DNA from: Ophiodon elongatus
Taxonomy: Eukaryota; Chordata; Actinopteri; Perciformes; Hexagrammidae
Length of the DNA: 64,000 nucleotides
Reading direction: 5' to 3'
Assembly: GCA_016806645.1 (NCBI GenBank)
Contig: JACSYO010002159.1
Coordinates: forward strand, 4,228,501 to 4,292,500
The notes beneath the pieces are model-generated. The model was not told where the DNA came from. It was given only the letters and a program-made list of their open reading frames with translations, and searched no databases. Below are positions 13,978-23,057 of the stretch, piece after piece (position 1 is the first letter of the stretch; each line of letters opens with the position of its first letter). The position numbers were made by a program, and so were the translations under genes.

Positions 13978-14816
13978 AATAATAGAGTTGGCTATTACGT
14001 CACACAGCTAGTAAATTGGAACCACTTGTGGGCATAATTAAAATTGTTTTATTTCAGAAGTGTACTTGTTTTCTGACGTTGGGGGCAGTGGTCTTTGCGA
14101 GGCAGGGTGGTCCATCTTGACTATAAAACACTGAGGTTTACTGATATCATTTAGCTACTTCTCTTTTGTATTGGAAAACTTTTAAACTTAGCTTTTTGTG
14201 ACAGTTCTGTAAATGTAGTAGTGTTATCAAGCTTATATAATACACCATATATAGTATTAATGTCAACAATTATCAACATAAGCAATTTGCTATTTCTCTG
14301 GAAGTACAGGATTAATTTGTCATGTTAACCCCAAAGCACAGCAAAGCTTGCAAAATGCTGACGGAACGAGTGTTTCCCCTAAATTTACTTGGTTATTTAA
14401 GTAATGTGATCGGAAATGTAACCTTTTTCTTTATGAATTGTATCCTGTAATTTCTCCTTTAAACCTCAGCAGACCCTCCTGCTTCTGGTGTACAGCTTGG
14501 CTTCGAGACTAAGTGAAAAATGAAGTAAATGATCCCTCTCTTTCCTCAGGTCTACCCCGACTTCATGAACTATAAGGAGGGCATCTACCACCATACGGCC
14601 CTCGCAGACCCCTTCAATCCCTTCGAGCTGACCAACCATGCCGTGCTGTTGGTGGGCTACGGCCGCTGCCACAAGACCGGGCAGAAGTACTGGATCGTCA
14701 AGAACAGCTGGAGCACAGGCTGGGGCGAGGACGGCTACTTCCGAATCCGCCGGGGCAGCGACGAGTGTGCCATCGAGAGCATCGCAGTCGCCGCCAACCC
14801 CATCCCCAAACTGTAG
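6919..14816 (+). CDS. ctsc: Cathepsin C (dipeptidyl peptidase I), complete spliced gene
   Basis: Lysosomal papain-family cysteine protease that removes dipeptides from N-termini and activates granule serine proteases. Eight coding exons join in frame to 455 aa (human 463): 6919-7078, 7810-7955, 8664-8818, 10390-10545, 11398-11516, 12939-13070, 13413-13645, 14550-14816. The order is signal peptide (about residues 1-24), exclusion domain starting DTPANCTFEDLQGTWVF, propeptide, then the papain-like domain from about LPEHWDWRN. Catalytic residues are Cys251 in GSCYSF, His397 in TNHAVLLVGYG and Asn419 in VKNSW; the oxyanion Gln is Q245. The C-terminus ESIAVAANPIPKL closely resembles human. The start is ATG 6919, because the frame upstream opens only with a TTG. 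Human CTSC has seven coding exons; here the last is split after VAFE. rab38 follows on the same strand about 1.3 kb after the stop. No damage is seen, so it is probably functional. Confidence 0.96.
7150..7326. repeat. Tandem duplication in ctsc intron 1
   Basis: Two copies of an approximately 83-bp unit lie 95 bp apart (7150-7233 and 7245-7326). They are almost identical, differing by a 2-bp deletion and one C/T change. Both begin CACAATTTTGGATATCAGG and end GATTCAATGAGCA. This looks like a recent local duplication. Confidence 0.95.
7810..7955 (+). CDS. ctsc: ctsc exon 2
   Basis: Acceptor CCCCCTCAG and donor AAG|GTATGA. Encodes ATGESTVTVTLEKLSV through YKWFAFFK of the exclusion domain. Its length of 146 nt matches the human exon as I recall it. 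Confidence 0.93.
8664..8818 (+). CDS. ctsc: ctsc exon 3
   Basis: Acceptor ACTTCCAG and donor GCAG|GTACGT. Encodes YTDDGLRVTSQCDQTLPGW through the conserved VHDVLGHNWACFVGKKV, the end of the exclusion domain. Confidence 0.93.
9852..9881. other. Perfect inverted repeat (hairpin) in ctsc intron 3
   Basis: CAGCAACTCC and GGAGTTGCTG form a perfect 10-bp stem around CGCCAAGGCA, which contains a further GCC/GGC pairing. The stem is too short for a typical miRNA precursor. No function is claimed. Confidence 0.6.
10311..10354. repeat. (TTTA)n microsatellite in ctsc intron 3
   Basis: About 11 units of a TTTA tetranucleotide, ending 35 bp before the exon 4 acceptor. The tract adds to the T-rich sequence upstream of the acceptor. 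Confidence 0.95.
10390..10545 (+). CDS. ctsc: ctsc exon 4
   Basis: Acceptor CCCTCCAG and donor CCTGT|GTGAGT. Encodes the propeptide segment KPYKHNVDFIVAINSVQNSW through GGPASRIP. Its 156 nt match the human exon as I recall it. Confidence 0.92.
11398..11516 (+). CDS. ctsc: ctsc exon 5
   Basis: Acceptor TGACTTTAG and donor CAAG|GTAACA. Encodes the end of the propeptide and the start of the catalytic domain, LPEHWDWRNVDGVNFISPV then RNQ, ending just before the active-site exon. Confidence 0.93.
12939..13070 (+). CDS. ctsc: ctsc exon 6 (active-site cysteine)
   Basis: Acceptor TGTTTCAG and donor CAAG|GTAAAC. Encodes ASCGSCYSFATMGMLEARVR with nucleophile Cys251, through SPQQVVSCSEYSQ. Its length of 132 nt equals the human exon as I recall it. 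Confidence 0.95.
13413..13645 (+). CDS. ctsc: ctsc exon 7
   Basis: Acceptor CTCTTCAAG and donor GAG|GTACAA, phase 0. Encodes GCDGGFPYLIGKYVQDFGIV through GGFYGGCSEM and NGPMGVAFE. In human this exon continues to the stop codon; here a 904-bp intron follows. Confidence 0.93.
13928..13980. repeat. (TTA)n microsatellite in ctsc intron 7
   Basis: About 50 bp of TTA/ATT trinucleotide followed by AATAATAA. It lies inside the ctsc intron that human CTSC lacks. Confidence 0.95.
14550..14816 (+). CDS. ctsc: ctsc exon 8 (His and Asn of the catalytic triad, stop)
   Basis: Acceptor TTTCCTCAG in phase 0. Encodes VYPDFMNYKEGIYHHTALAD, TNHAVLLVGYG (His397), YWIVKNSWSTGWGEDGYFR (Asn419) and the C-terminus ending NPIPKL, then TAG. 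Confidence 0.95.
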   Translation, partial: VYPDFMNYKEGIYHHTALADPFNPFELTNHAVLLVGYGRCHKTGQKYWIVKNSWSTGWGEDGYFRIRRGSDECAIESIAVAANPIPKL

Positions 14817-15255
14817 AGGCTGCAAACCAAGGATGAAAAGAACGAGTTGCCCCTTTTGATGGCATGCATGTAGCATGTTGGCCTACAATGTTGATTTTAA
14901 GTTTTAACAATGTTTTTATTATTTTATTTTTTAAATTGCTAATTGGCTGCCTATGAATAATTTGAATTCAAGCTGTAACTGCCGACTCAAGTTTTGGATC
15001 AAAATGCATCAGTACATACTGTGATGAATCGTGATTTCAAGGGAAACTGAGAAGTTTGTGTTTTGAGTGTCAGGTGCAGGACCTTGATTCTTTGTCTCAG
15101 GGAAGCAACAGTGGAGAGTTGTAATATATTCTGACCTCGCATTAAATTTTAAACTGCCATGTTTTTCTGTGAGGAAGTTTGTACACGCTCCCTGTGGAGC
15201 GTTTTTAAAAGGGAATTCTTACTCAATCAATAAAGGGATGGAACTCATTGTTGCG
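14817..15255 (+). other. ctsc: ctsc 3' UTR with polyadenylation signal
   Basis: An AT-rich stretch after the stop codon. A canonical AATAAA at 15229-15234 is followed by a GT-rich patch near 15247-15290, so cleavage around 15250 is likely. The exact end is inferred. Confidence 0.65.
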
Positions 15256-15547
15256 CCTTTTATTCTGATTTGCACTGTTTCACAACAGAATGAAAGCAAT
15301 TCAAGATGACCGTTTTTTTTCTGTGTGGAAAAAAAGATGGAACACAATTTTAAATCAATCTTTCTGGGATGGCTGTTATTGTTATCTTTGGTTAAGGCGG
15401 GTCAACAGTTATTTCTCTCCAGCAAAGACTGGCAACAATACGAACAAAAAAAAGCACAACGAGTTTACAAGAAAGTGAAACCGTATTCCTCGCCTGCATC
15501 GGGGTGAAGGAATGATTTAATCATCTTAAGGAAATCTCCTGAGGATT

Positions 15548-15660
15548 AAGCAACAAACCTACTCAGTTAGCTTTAGGAAAGATCATGGTTTGGATTGAAA
15601 ATATATCTTATATGGCAGAAAGCCCTGAAGGCAAACTCTTGTGTGCTTGATTTACTGGCA
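15548..15660. repeat. Interspersed repeat remnant (copy 1 of a family also at about 63.38 kb)
   Basis: TTAGCTTTAGGAAAGATCAT followed by GGTTTGGATTGAAAATA parallels TTAGGTTTAGGAAAAGAACAT and GGGCTGTGTTGAAATA near 63,389. I recognise the pattern, in which AAGCAACAAA precedes TTAGGTTTAGGAAAAGATCATGG, as a dispersed percomorph repeat; the family name was not determined. Edges are approximate. Confidence 0.6.
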
Positions 15661-15701
15661 CAACCCTCTTTATGTGGGTGACTGTTTAATTTTCTGACTC
15701 G

Positions 15702-15800
15702 CAGTAATGGAAAATAACTAAGTACGTTTACTTAAGTACTGTAATTAAGTACATTTGTGAGTATTTCCATTTAATGCGACTGTTTTACTTAATCTAAAAA
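15702..15800 (+). repeat. Interspersed repeat remnant of the AAGTACTTTACTT family
   Basis: GTAATGGAAAATAACTAAGT, then TTTACTTAAGTACTGTAATT, and GAGTATTTCCATTTAATGC match a very common teleost repeat built on AAGTA/TACTT words. A second copy in the opposite orientation near 44.65-46.08 kb is interrupted by a DNA transposon; here the matching TTAA (15745-15748) is uninterrupted. It lies about 300 bp upstream of the rab38 start codon. Confidence 0.7.
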
Positions 15801-16097
15801 GTTCTTACACTGCTTACGTGGTACTAAAAGAGTTTATCCCCTCCGGTTTGGATGTTTTTAAAATACTCTCCGGTAGCTCCCCGCGTGAGTCACAAGGTCT
15901 AGACGTCTCTGCTCCACTTCCCTCTGTGGGCCCGGGCGTACGTCTCCCCCCCCCTCCCCCCTTCTCTCGCTTCGCCACTCAACTCATTTCCAACTCTCTT
16001 CGTTCCTCTCTGCGCTGTCCTGTGCTTCTCTCCTTTCATCCCCCGGCCCTCTCCATTACGGTGGATTCATGCTCTGCTCTCGCCCTCCTCGGTCGCC
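15800..16097 (+). promoter_or_regulatory. rab38: rab38 promoter / 5' UTR region
   Basis: A CT-rich, moderately CpG-rich segment upstream of the rab38 ATG. It includes an AP-1-like TGAGTCA at 15886-15892 and a C-rich block at 15946-15961 (C9-T-C6). No good TATA box is seen. The transcription start is not determined. Confidence 0.5.
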
Positions 16098-16299
16098 ATG
16101 CAGAACAACCACAATAAGGAGCATCTCTATAAGATCCTGGTGATAGGGGACCTCGGGGTCGGCAAGACCAGCATCATCAAGCGGTATGTCCATCACAACT
16201 ACAGCCCCAACTACCGAGCCACCATCGGGGTGGACTTCGCTCTGAAAGTCCTCAACTGGGACCAGGAGACGGTGCGTCTCCAGCTGTGGGACATTGCAG
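16098..16299 (+). CDS. rab38: rab38 exon 1 (coding part)
   Basis: Encodes the N-terminus, P-loop and switch I through LQLWDIA plus one base of Gly. Donor GCAG|GTACAC, phase 1. Confidence 0.95.
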
Positions 16300-17161
16300 G
16301 TACACAATCCAACTTTTACGCACGAATGAATAACGGCTGGTTTGTTATCTTCTAAATAATATATTTATTTATTCATTTATTTTATATAAGACTCACTGCT
16401 CAATCATATAATGATCATGGTTTATTGGTTAATATTTAAAAAAAAAAAACGTAATGCTGAAAATGGAATATACTTTGGTAGATAAATTATATTGGAAGTT
16501 AAATAAATCCACCCAGTCGATGTTGAATTGTGTTTTAATGAGAAAATTTGCTTACGGCTACAGTTTTTAATGTATTGTGACATGTTGTAGTCCTGGGAGA
16601 AATGAATAATTAGTATGTGTTTTTCTTCCTTTTATGAACGTCACATGATTTAATGAATCCGCTTAACAATCACATAAAGTGGTGGTTATGAAAATCACCT
16701 TTTCCACCCTCAATGAATGCCATTTTAGGTAAGAGACAAAACTTTCCAAACATGAAATATGTATCAGAGGGCGGCTGCTCAAGTGGAAAATATAAATGTT
16801 TTCCTTCAGGAATGGCAACAAGTTGCTTTGAGTCAAGTATGGAGGATGGAAACTTGATTACTATCTTTCAAAGAAAAGGTGTACTTTTGATACACGGATA
16901 ATTTGAGGTCACTGATAAAAAGACAACCATCCAGGGAATGAGCATGAGATCATGTTGTCACAGTTGTTTTTAAACCATTTTGATAGGATGACAGGGTTAT
17001 CCAGGGTTAATATTCCTCATGTGTACCAGCTGACCTGTTGACATAATTCACTTTAAATCACTTGGCAATTTTATTTCGGCATTTACATGTTTCTCTTTAA
17101 TTACACTCACAAGAAAGACACACACACACACGCACGCACACGCACGCACACGCACACACAC

Positions 17162-17200
<39 letters not shown>

Positions 17201-19210
17201 CACACATGAACACAAATCCAGAGAAGTTATGAAACAGAGAAACTTCTCTGAAACTATGGTGCCAAAACCACATATGGCATCATGAATAACATTATATATT
17301 ATATTGATATTAATTTACACAATATTTGAGACCTTTCACCTTTCATGAACAAAATGTAGTTAAAGCCGTTTCATTCTTTGGGGCACTGTTATGGGGGTCA
17401 CTAAGTTGTCTTAATGATTTTAAAAGGCTAAGATGGAATTAATGTCACTCGTGAATTAATTCTTTCATATACATATTTCCATTTATTCAATTCATAACAG
17501 TAAATCTGTTGTGCCCCCAGTGGCCACTCACTTCTTCTCTGCAATCTCTTTTTCTCAGTCAGTATTTAAATGCTTTGATTGTCTTTTGGCAAACACAGAA
17601 ATAATAAAGCCGAACAAACCTAAAGGCTACAACGGTCTCATCTCACATGAGTGTCGGCTGAGGTTTAGAAGAATCCTCTGACCTGTTGCTCTCTCCCCTC
17701 CCGTGCGCCCTCTCCAGTAAGCGCAAGCAGTCATGTGTCTGAAACTCATGTGAGGGAGATTTGAGGCCCAAGCTCTTGTATACAGAAAGCTTTTATTGTG
17801 AACTAAGGATGAGTGTCTCCCTCTGTGAAAACCGCTATAGGTCGGTATGTGCTCCCTACACTCTTCCTAAAGTAATGGAATCCATGAGGTGGGAAAGCCT
17901 GAATTGTTCATCTTAGTTCTGCATAGTCTGTCCATTATAATATCATATGGCTTCTGCATTTAGTTTGGATCATAGAAGGGACAAGATTATGTAAAATAAA
18001 CACACTGGTTTCAAAGCAAATATGTACATTAAATGTCCTAAAAGAAGTTTGCACCTGTCATTTTACTTTACTTAGCACTGCCATTGGCTTGTTTGGGGAT
18101 TTGATGACGCACTGACGTTTTCAGATGCAATAAATCCCATGCATTTCCCAAGACAAATGATAGCATCAACTGATATATTTTTGACTGCCATTTTTCTATG
18201 TCCAGGGCTGACAGGGGCACGGGGCTAGTTGCACGTGCATAGCATGAAGATGTGAAGCTGGTTTAGGGCTTATTAGAGCGGCTTTATATACCGTTCAGCC
18301 TTTTAAAATCACATCGATATACATGTTGAGCTGTGGAAGTCTGTGGCATGAAGGCATGAAGCCATTGACACTCCTTACATTAGGTAACCTTAAAGCCCTT
18401 GAATACCAACCCCTTTATTCAGCTTCTTACGACGAGCACACACGTTACTGCCCCTTCGATCAACAGTTTGGGTTATTTTACAGGATGCGTTTCTGTGTTC
18501 CTTCTTTCAGTTTGAGGTTGGAAAGACTCAGTTTAAACAATGTGCTGTCACGTAAACCTGTTTACCAATCAGTATTCAGTCAAATCGGATCAAACTACAC
18601 CCACACAGTGGGTGCTAATCTGATGAAGCTGATTAGCAGAGTTTTTAACTGTTAAAGTTATAACAAGGTTGTCTTTTTCTGAACTTAAAATATGGCATAT
18701 TTAGTCCTGAATATTTCATGTTATAGAGAAATACTTTTCAGTATTTTTATCAGGTCATTGACCTGGGAACACTAGAGTTGGCTTACACAGAGAGCTGGAA
18801 ATAATGTTTTCATTTGATACAAGGTTCTGCCCTTCTGATATGTCCTTGAATGAGACACACCTCAACCCAGCTGTTGTGAGGCAGACCCCCCCAACCCCCA
18901 CCCTCCATACTCCCCCCACCCCGCTCTGATCCACCTGTGCAGGAGAGCAGGTGAATAGCAAATGCTCCTTTGGGCCTCATCACAGCAGCATAAAAATGAA
19001 TATCAACCCCTTTCTGCTTCACTACGATGCAAACTGCTTTGAGAAGGATCAGCTGAGGTTTTAGGTTCAGTCCACAGCGTGAAAATGTCTGGTACTGATG
19101 GTGCTCTAGCCGACGTTATGGATGGGAAAAATCAGTGTGGATACAACATTCCTACAGAGCTTATCGAATTAATTTTACCCTCAGGAATTTCTACAGTTCA
19201 CAGGCAAGCG

Positions 19211-19273
<63 letters not shown>

Positions 19274-22200
19274 CAACACACCAAAGACTCCTCTCTCCTC
19301 TACCGTGCCTCTATTCGTGTCTCCATCTTATCGCAGCACTTTTACCAGTAAAAACACGCATGTCATTTTGTGTGTATCTGTGTTCGTGTTTGAGTGGGTG
19401 AGGTATGTCGGGAATGCTTGCATGGAAACACACATGAGACAGGAGTGTGATAAAATGAGTTAATCGGATGATTCATGCGTCTGTGTCTGCTTCCCGCTGA
19501 AGTGACACAGCATCATTTGCAACTTTTTCAGTGACAGCATGTAGCTCGTCACCCTATAAAAGGGTTTTGAAATAAAAAGATGTGCTTCAAGAAAGTGTAA
19601 CGTGTTTTTACACTTTTACACCGGTACCAACATGATAATCATTTTCTTGGTGTGTTTACCTCTGTGTCCTTGTCCGTGTGTGTCTTCTAGGTCAGGAGAG
19701 GTTTGGCAATATGACCCGTGTGTACTACCGCGAGGCCATGGGCGCCTTCATTGTGTTTGACGTCACAAGGCCCGCCTCCTTTGAGGCCATCACCAAATGG
19801 AAGGAGGACTTGGATTCCAAACTGACACTTGCCAATGGGAAAAATGTAGCCACCGTGCTTTTGGCTAATAAATGCGACCAGGGCCGGGACGTACTGACCA
19901 ATAATGGAATAAAGATGGAGCAGTTCTGCCAGGAGAACGGCTTTGTGGGATGGTACGAGACATCCGCTAAGGTGAGAAAGATGGGACACACACATAAATA
20001 CAAAGCAGTGACATAGCTGTAGCATTGTGGGGCTGTGGATAGATAGAGTAGCTTTCAACTGGAGCTCTTAGGCTTAAGCAGGTGTGTCCTTCCCGTTTAA
20101 ATATCCTTGAGAAGCATCTGATTCCCTACCAGCTTGACCGTATCAGACCCGTCACCTGATCACCCTTTGGAGACGCTACCACAGAGGCACATTCAGGATG
20201 TGGAGAAATCCTTTAAAAGTGCTGAGTTTAACAGACCGAGTCTCACAGCAGACATTCCTGCATTTATTTGTTGTTTCTCTATCATCCATACAGCATGTCC
20301 AGGAATGTTTGGGGGAATATATCAGTCCACTGTTTTCTTCTGAGTGACACAGGTATTAAAGGAATAGTTCTGCATTTTTGGGAAATACGTTTGAAACCAC
20401 TCTCATATCTTTTTGTGAAACGTGAAGCTGGAGCCAGGAGATGGTTAGCTTAGCATAGCAAAAAGACAATAGGAGGAAAACAACAAGCCATAACGGCTTT
20501 ATCCAAATGTAAGAATATACCAGCACTTCCATGATTACATTAATTTAATTGGTATGTGAACCCGATACAGCCATAACACGTGAATCAGTGCATTGACTAA
20601 TGTAACAGGAGGCTTGTTTTTAAGAGATTAGTTAAAAAAAACTGATTTCCATACACTCCATGTTACTAAGTATTTATGTAAGCATGTTGCCAGTTTAAGT
20701 CTAAAACCCATGTAACTTTTACAAGTATTTAATTGAGCAAAAAAGTATACAGATAAACACAACAAATTCTAAAATATGAAACTCTTAAACTTAAAAACAT
20801 TTAATGAACTAAAGTGCAGTATAACGCAGTACTTATTGATGCAGACAGGAATGAAAGAATGTGATGAGTGTATCCTGATCGTGAGATGAGCTGAGGATTC
20901 ACCCACCTACCCACTAAGTCACCGAGACACCAGCATAAGCTCTGATAGCAGCTAATGAAGAGCAGGAATCTCACAGGGTGGCTGAGACCAAGGCAGTTAA
21001 CCAGTAAAGGAAATGAGAGGCTTTACTTAAAAGCACCACCCCCAGTCATTTGACAAGTTATAGATGGTCACATAGTGTGTAAATATTTAGCGACGTGCAT
21101 CTCGATGCCTCAAGTGTCATTTGCCCAAGAACGTTTAGAGTTTCCTTTTTAGCTGAATGAGTGTGTAGAGTCTGTAATATTTAAGGGGGATATCTGACCA
21201 CCTGCCAGAAGAATTATTTCAAACATTTATCTTAAACAATGCTTCACATGTTCTGCATGCACAATAATGCCCAGGAAAAGAAGTGAAGTTGGCAGAGTGT
21301 AGAAAAGAAGTTTTTATTTTTTTTTTGTTATATTTTGCTTTGGAAGAATCTTTTGTACCAGATCTAACAGTAAGTATGATAGATCACGACATGTCACAGG
21401 GAGCTGCTGCTGTCTGCAGGGGGTCACATACTACTGAGCACATTGTTAGATCTTTTGAATGTTCAGTATTTCTACTGCTACTGCATCACATATTAAGACA
21501 AGTGTGTGCATGTGTGTGTGTGTGTGTGTGTATCTCAGCAATACATGCTGCCAGTCCTCTCCTCATGTGAGCCTCACTTTAACACCCAGGGCCGTTAGCT
21601 ACTCAGCCTTCAGCTCTGGTCCATGTCACACTAAATCTTTTGTAAGGGTGCGGTCTCATCTGTGGGTGCTGTCGAGAATGGACACTTTGCATTTGTGTTC
21701 TATTTTGATGGGTAGAATAGTTTTGTAAATCAGGCAAGAAAGGTTTCTCAGGATTGTCTCTTAGCTCTATAATATTGGCTGTAATAATTTCATAAAGGAG
21801 CATCCTTGTTGCCACATTTTTGTTAGACGCATACCATATAATTGCAACTGGTTCCAGACCATTGTTGCATTTCATCTCCTTCTCTGCACCCTGCTTCCTG
21901 TCTATATTCAATTAAGGCAAAATTCACAGAAAATAGCCTTTCATAATGGCATAACAAAAAATAACAAATGTGGAAAAAAAATGCAGTGGTGCATAATGAC
22001 TGTGTAAAGTTGCACCTAATTCAAATTTACTACATGGAGATAGTAGAATAAAATGAGCAGCACGTCAGGCAAAATCATACTGTTGTTGCACTTTTTATTT
22101 AAAATGTTCCATCCACATTTTCCATATTTTGTTGCCACCACTTTCATTTTCTCAAGATAAAATTAAACCAAATCTACTCAGCTGTGACAGAAAACCCCAC

Positions 22201-23057
22201 TCTTTCACATTATTCAAAACCTCATGTTTTATATTCGTGAGCTGCAGATTGCTGATTAGTGAATCATTATATTTAATTTGGGTTTGAATATTTATCTCTA
22301 TAGTTTGCAAGTGCCTGCGTAGATTTAACGTATTAGTAATTTGATTTGACTGTAGCCTCTTTGCTACTGTGAGGGTGTCATCACCCTCTCTGAAATGAGG
22401 AGACATTCATATTATTGTCTGCAAGTACATGTAAGGCATTAAGATTCTTACATGTAGACACACATCAGAAATATCGAACTATTTATGGTTACTTTCTCTT
22501 ATTAATTTCTTACATTCCAACGCTATTGTTGTTGAGATTCAACACATTGTGCTATACTTGTTTGATCACTCATCACATTGTGTTTGTATGTAAATGAGGG
22601 ATGAGGTTGTATTGTTATTTGCCACTGTCTGAACCACAGAGACCACTGGCAGCAGCTGGGAAGATATTTATGTAAAATACCTTCTCACAACATGGCTGCT
22701 GGCTGGTGCCTCGTCCGTCCACTCAGTTTAGTCACGGTCTAGTCGGTTCATTCACCTGCTCTCACAGGTTTTTCTAGCGGCTCTTGTTTTATTCATTTTA
22801 TAATTTTTATTGCATTTATCAATTTCTCTTGCCTCCTCCTCCTTTTTTCTTTGCCATTTTTCATACTTCTTTCTCTCCTTCTACTTTTCCCTCTCTTTCA
22901 GGAAAACATCAACATCGATGAAGCGGCTAACTGCTTGGTGAAACACATCATTGCCAGTGAGAATGACATGCTCCAATCAGAAGTCCCGGACACCATCACC
23001 CCCCAGTTAGAGAACGACAAAGGCGGGACATGCTCCTCCTGCTTCAGATCCCAGTAA
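16098..23057 (+). CDS. rab38: Rab38 small GTPase, complete spliced gene
   Basis: Rab32/38-subfamily GTPase that, in vertebrates, works with BLOC-3 and AP complexes to deliver enzymes such as tyrosinase to melanosomes and related organelles. Three coding exons (16098-16299, 19691-19971, 22902-23057) give 212 aa (human 211), the same exon count as human. Motifs: P-loop GDLGVGKTS (17-25), the subfamily IGVDFALKV, switch II WDIAGQERFGNMTRVYYRE, guanine-binding NKCDQG and ETSAK. The start is the first ATG after a CT-rich leader, giving MQNNHNKEHLYKILVIGD (human MQAPHKEHLYKLLVIGD). The tail is C-S-S-C-F-R-S-Q, with the last Cys five residues from the end rather than in a four-residue CaaX. Intron 1 carries MITF-type sites. 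ctsc lies just upstream on the same strand. Teleosts may have several rab38 paralogues; which one this is was not determined. Confidence 0.96.
17118..17197. repeat. (CA)n microsatellite with CG interruptions
   Basis: About 80 bp of CA repeat in rab38 intron 1, interrupted by CACG units in its first half. Confidence 0.95.
17643..17753. promoter_or_regulatory. Cluster of MITF-type E/M-boxes in rab38 intron 1
   Basis: Three motifs lie within 111 bp: TCACATGA (17643-17650), AGTCATGTGT (17729-17738, close to the M-box AGTCATGTGCT) and TCATGTGA (17746-17753). TCAYRTGA is the preferred MiT/TFE site, and RAB38 is reported as pigment-cell expressed and MITF-dependent. A TCF/LEF-like CTTTGAT lies upstream near 17574. 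Enhancer function is inferred. Confidence 0.45.
18887..18921 (-). other. Potential G-quadruplex (minus strand) in rab38 intron 1
   Basis: A run of C-tracts (C6, C5, C3, C6, C4) separated by short spacers, giving G-tracts on the minus strand. It is intronic and no regulatory role is shown. Confidence 0.45.
19213..19265. repeat. (CA)n microsatellite
   Basis: About 53 bp of uninterrupted CA in rab38 intron 1, about 430 bp upstream of exon 2. Confidence 0.95.
19691..19971 (+). CDS. rab38: rab38 exon 2
   Basis: Acceptor TGTCTTCTAG and donor AAG|GTGAGA, ending in phase 0. Encodes QERFGNMTRVYYREAMGAF, VFDVTRPASFEAITKWKEDL, LLANKCDQGRDV and GFVGWYETSAK. Confidence 0.96.
20356..20560 (+). repeat. 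Interspersed repeat fragment in rab38 intron 2 (TTAAAGGAATAGTT family)
   Basis: TTAAAGGAATAGTTCTGCAT, then TTTTTGGGAAATACG, CCACTCTCATATCT, GAAGCTGGAGCCAGGAG and GGTTAGCTTAGCAT follow the order of a very common teleost non-autonomous repeat. The 3' end is too diverged to place. It starts at a TTAA, like the element at 44.8 kb. Confidence 0.6.
21502..21531. repeat. (GT)n microsatellite
   Basis: About 30 bp of GT repeat with one CA interruption, in rab38 intron 2. Confidence 0.9.
22902..23057 (+). CDS. rab38: rab38 exon 3 and stop
   Basis: Acceptor CTCTCTTTCAG in a long pyrimidine tract. Encodes ENINIDEAANCLVKHIIASE, the hypervariable region and the C-terminal CSSCFRSQ, then TAA. Human ends CSGCAKS. 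Confidence 0.95.
   Translation, partial: ENINIDEAANCLVKHIIASENDMLQSEVPDTITPQLENDKGGTCSSCFRSQ

Larger units (their letters stand above)
16300..19690 (+). other. rab38: rab38 intron 1
   Basis: About 3.4 kb with no coding exon. It contains two CA microsatellites, a cluster of MITF-type motifs at 17643-17753, and a C-rich stretch at 18887-18921 whose complement has several G-runs. Confidence 0.85.
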
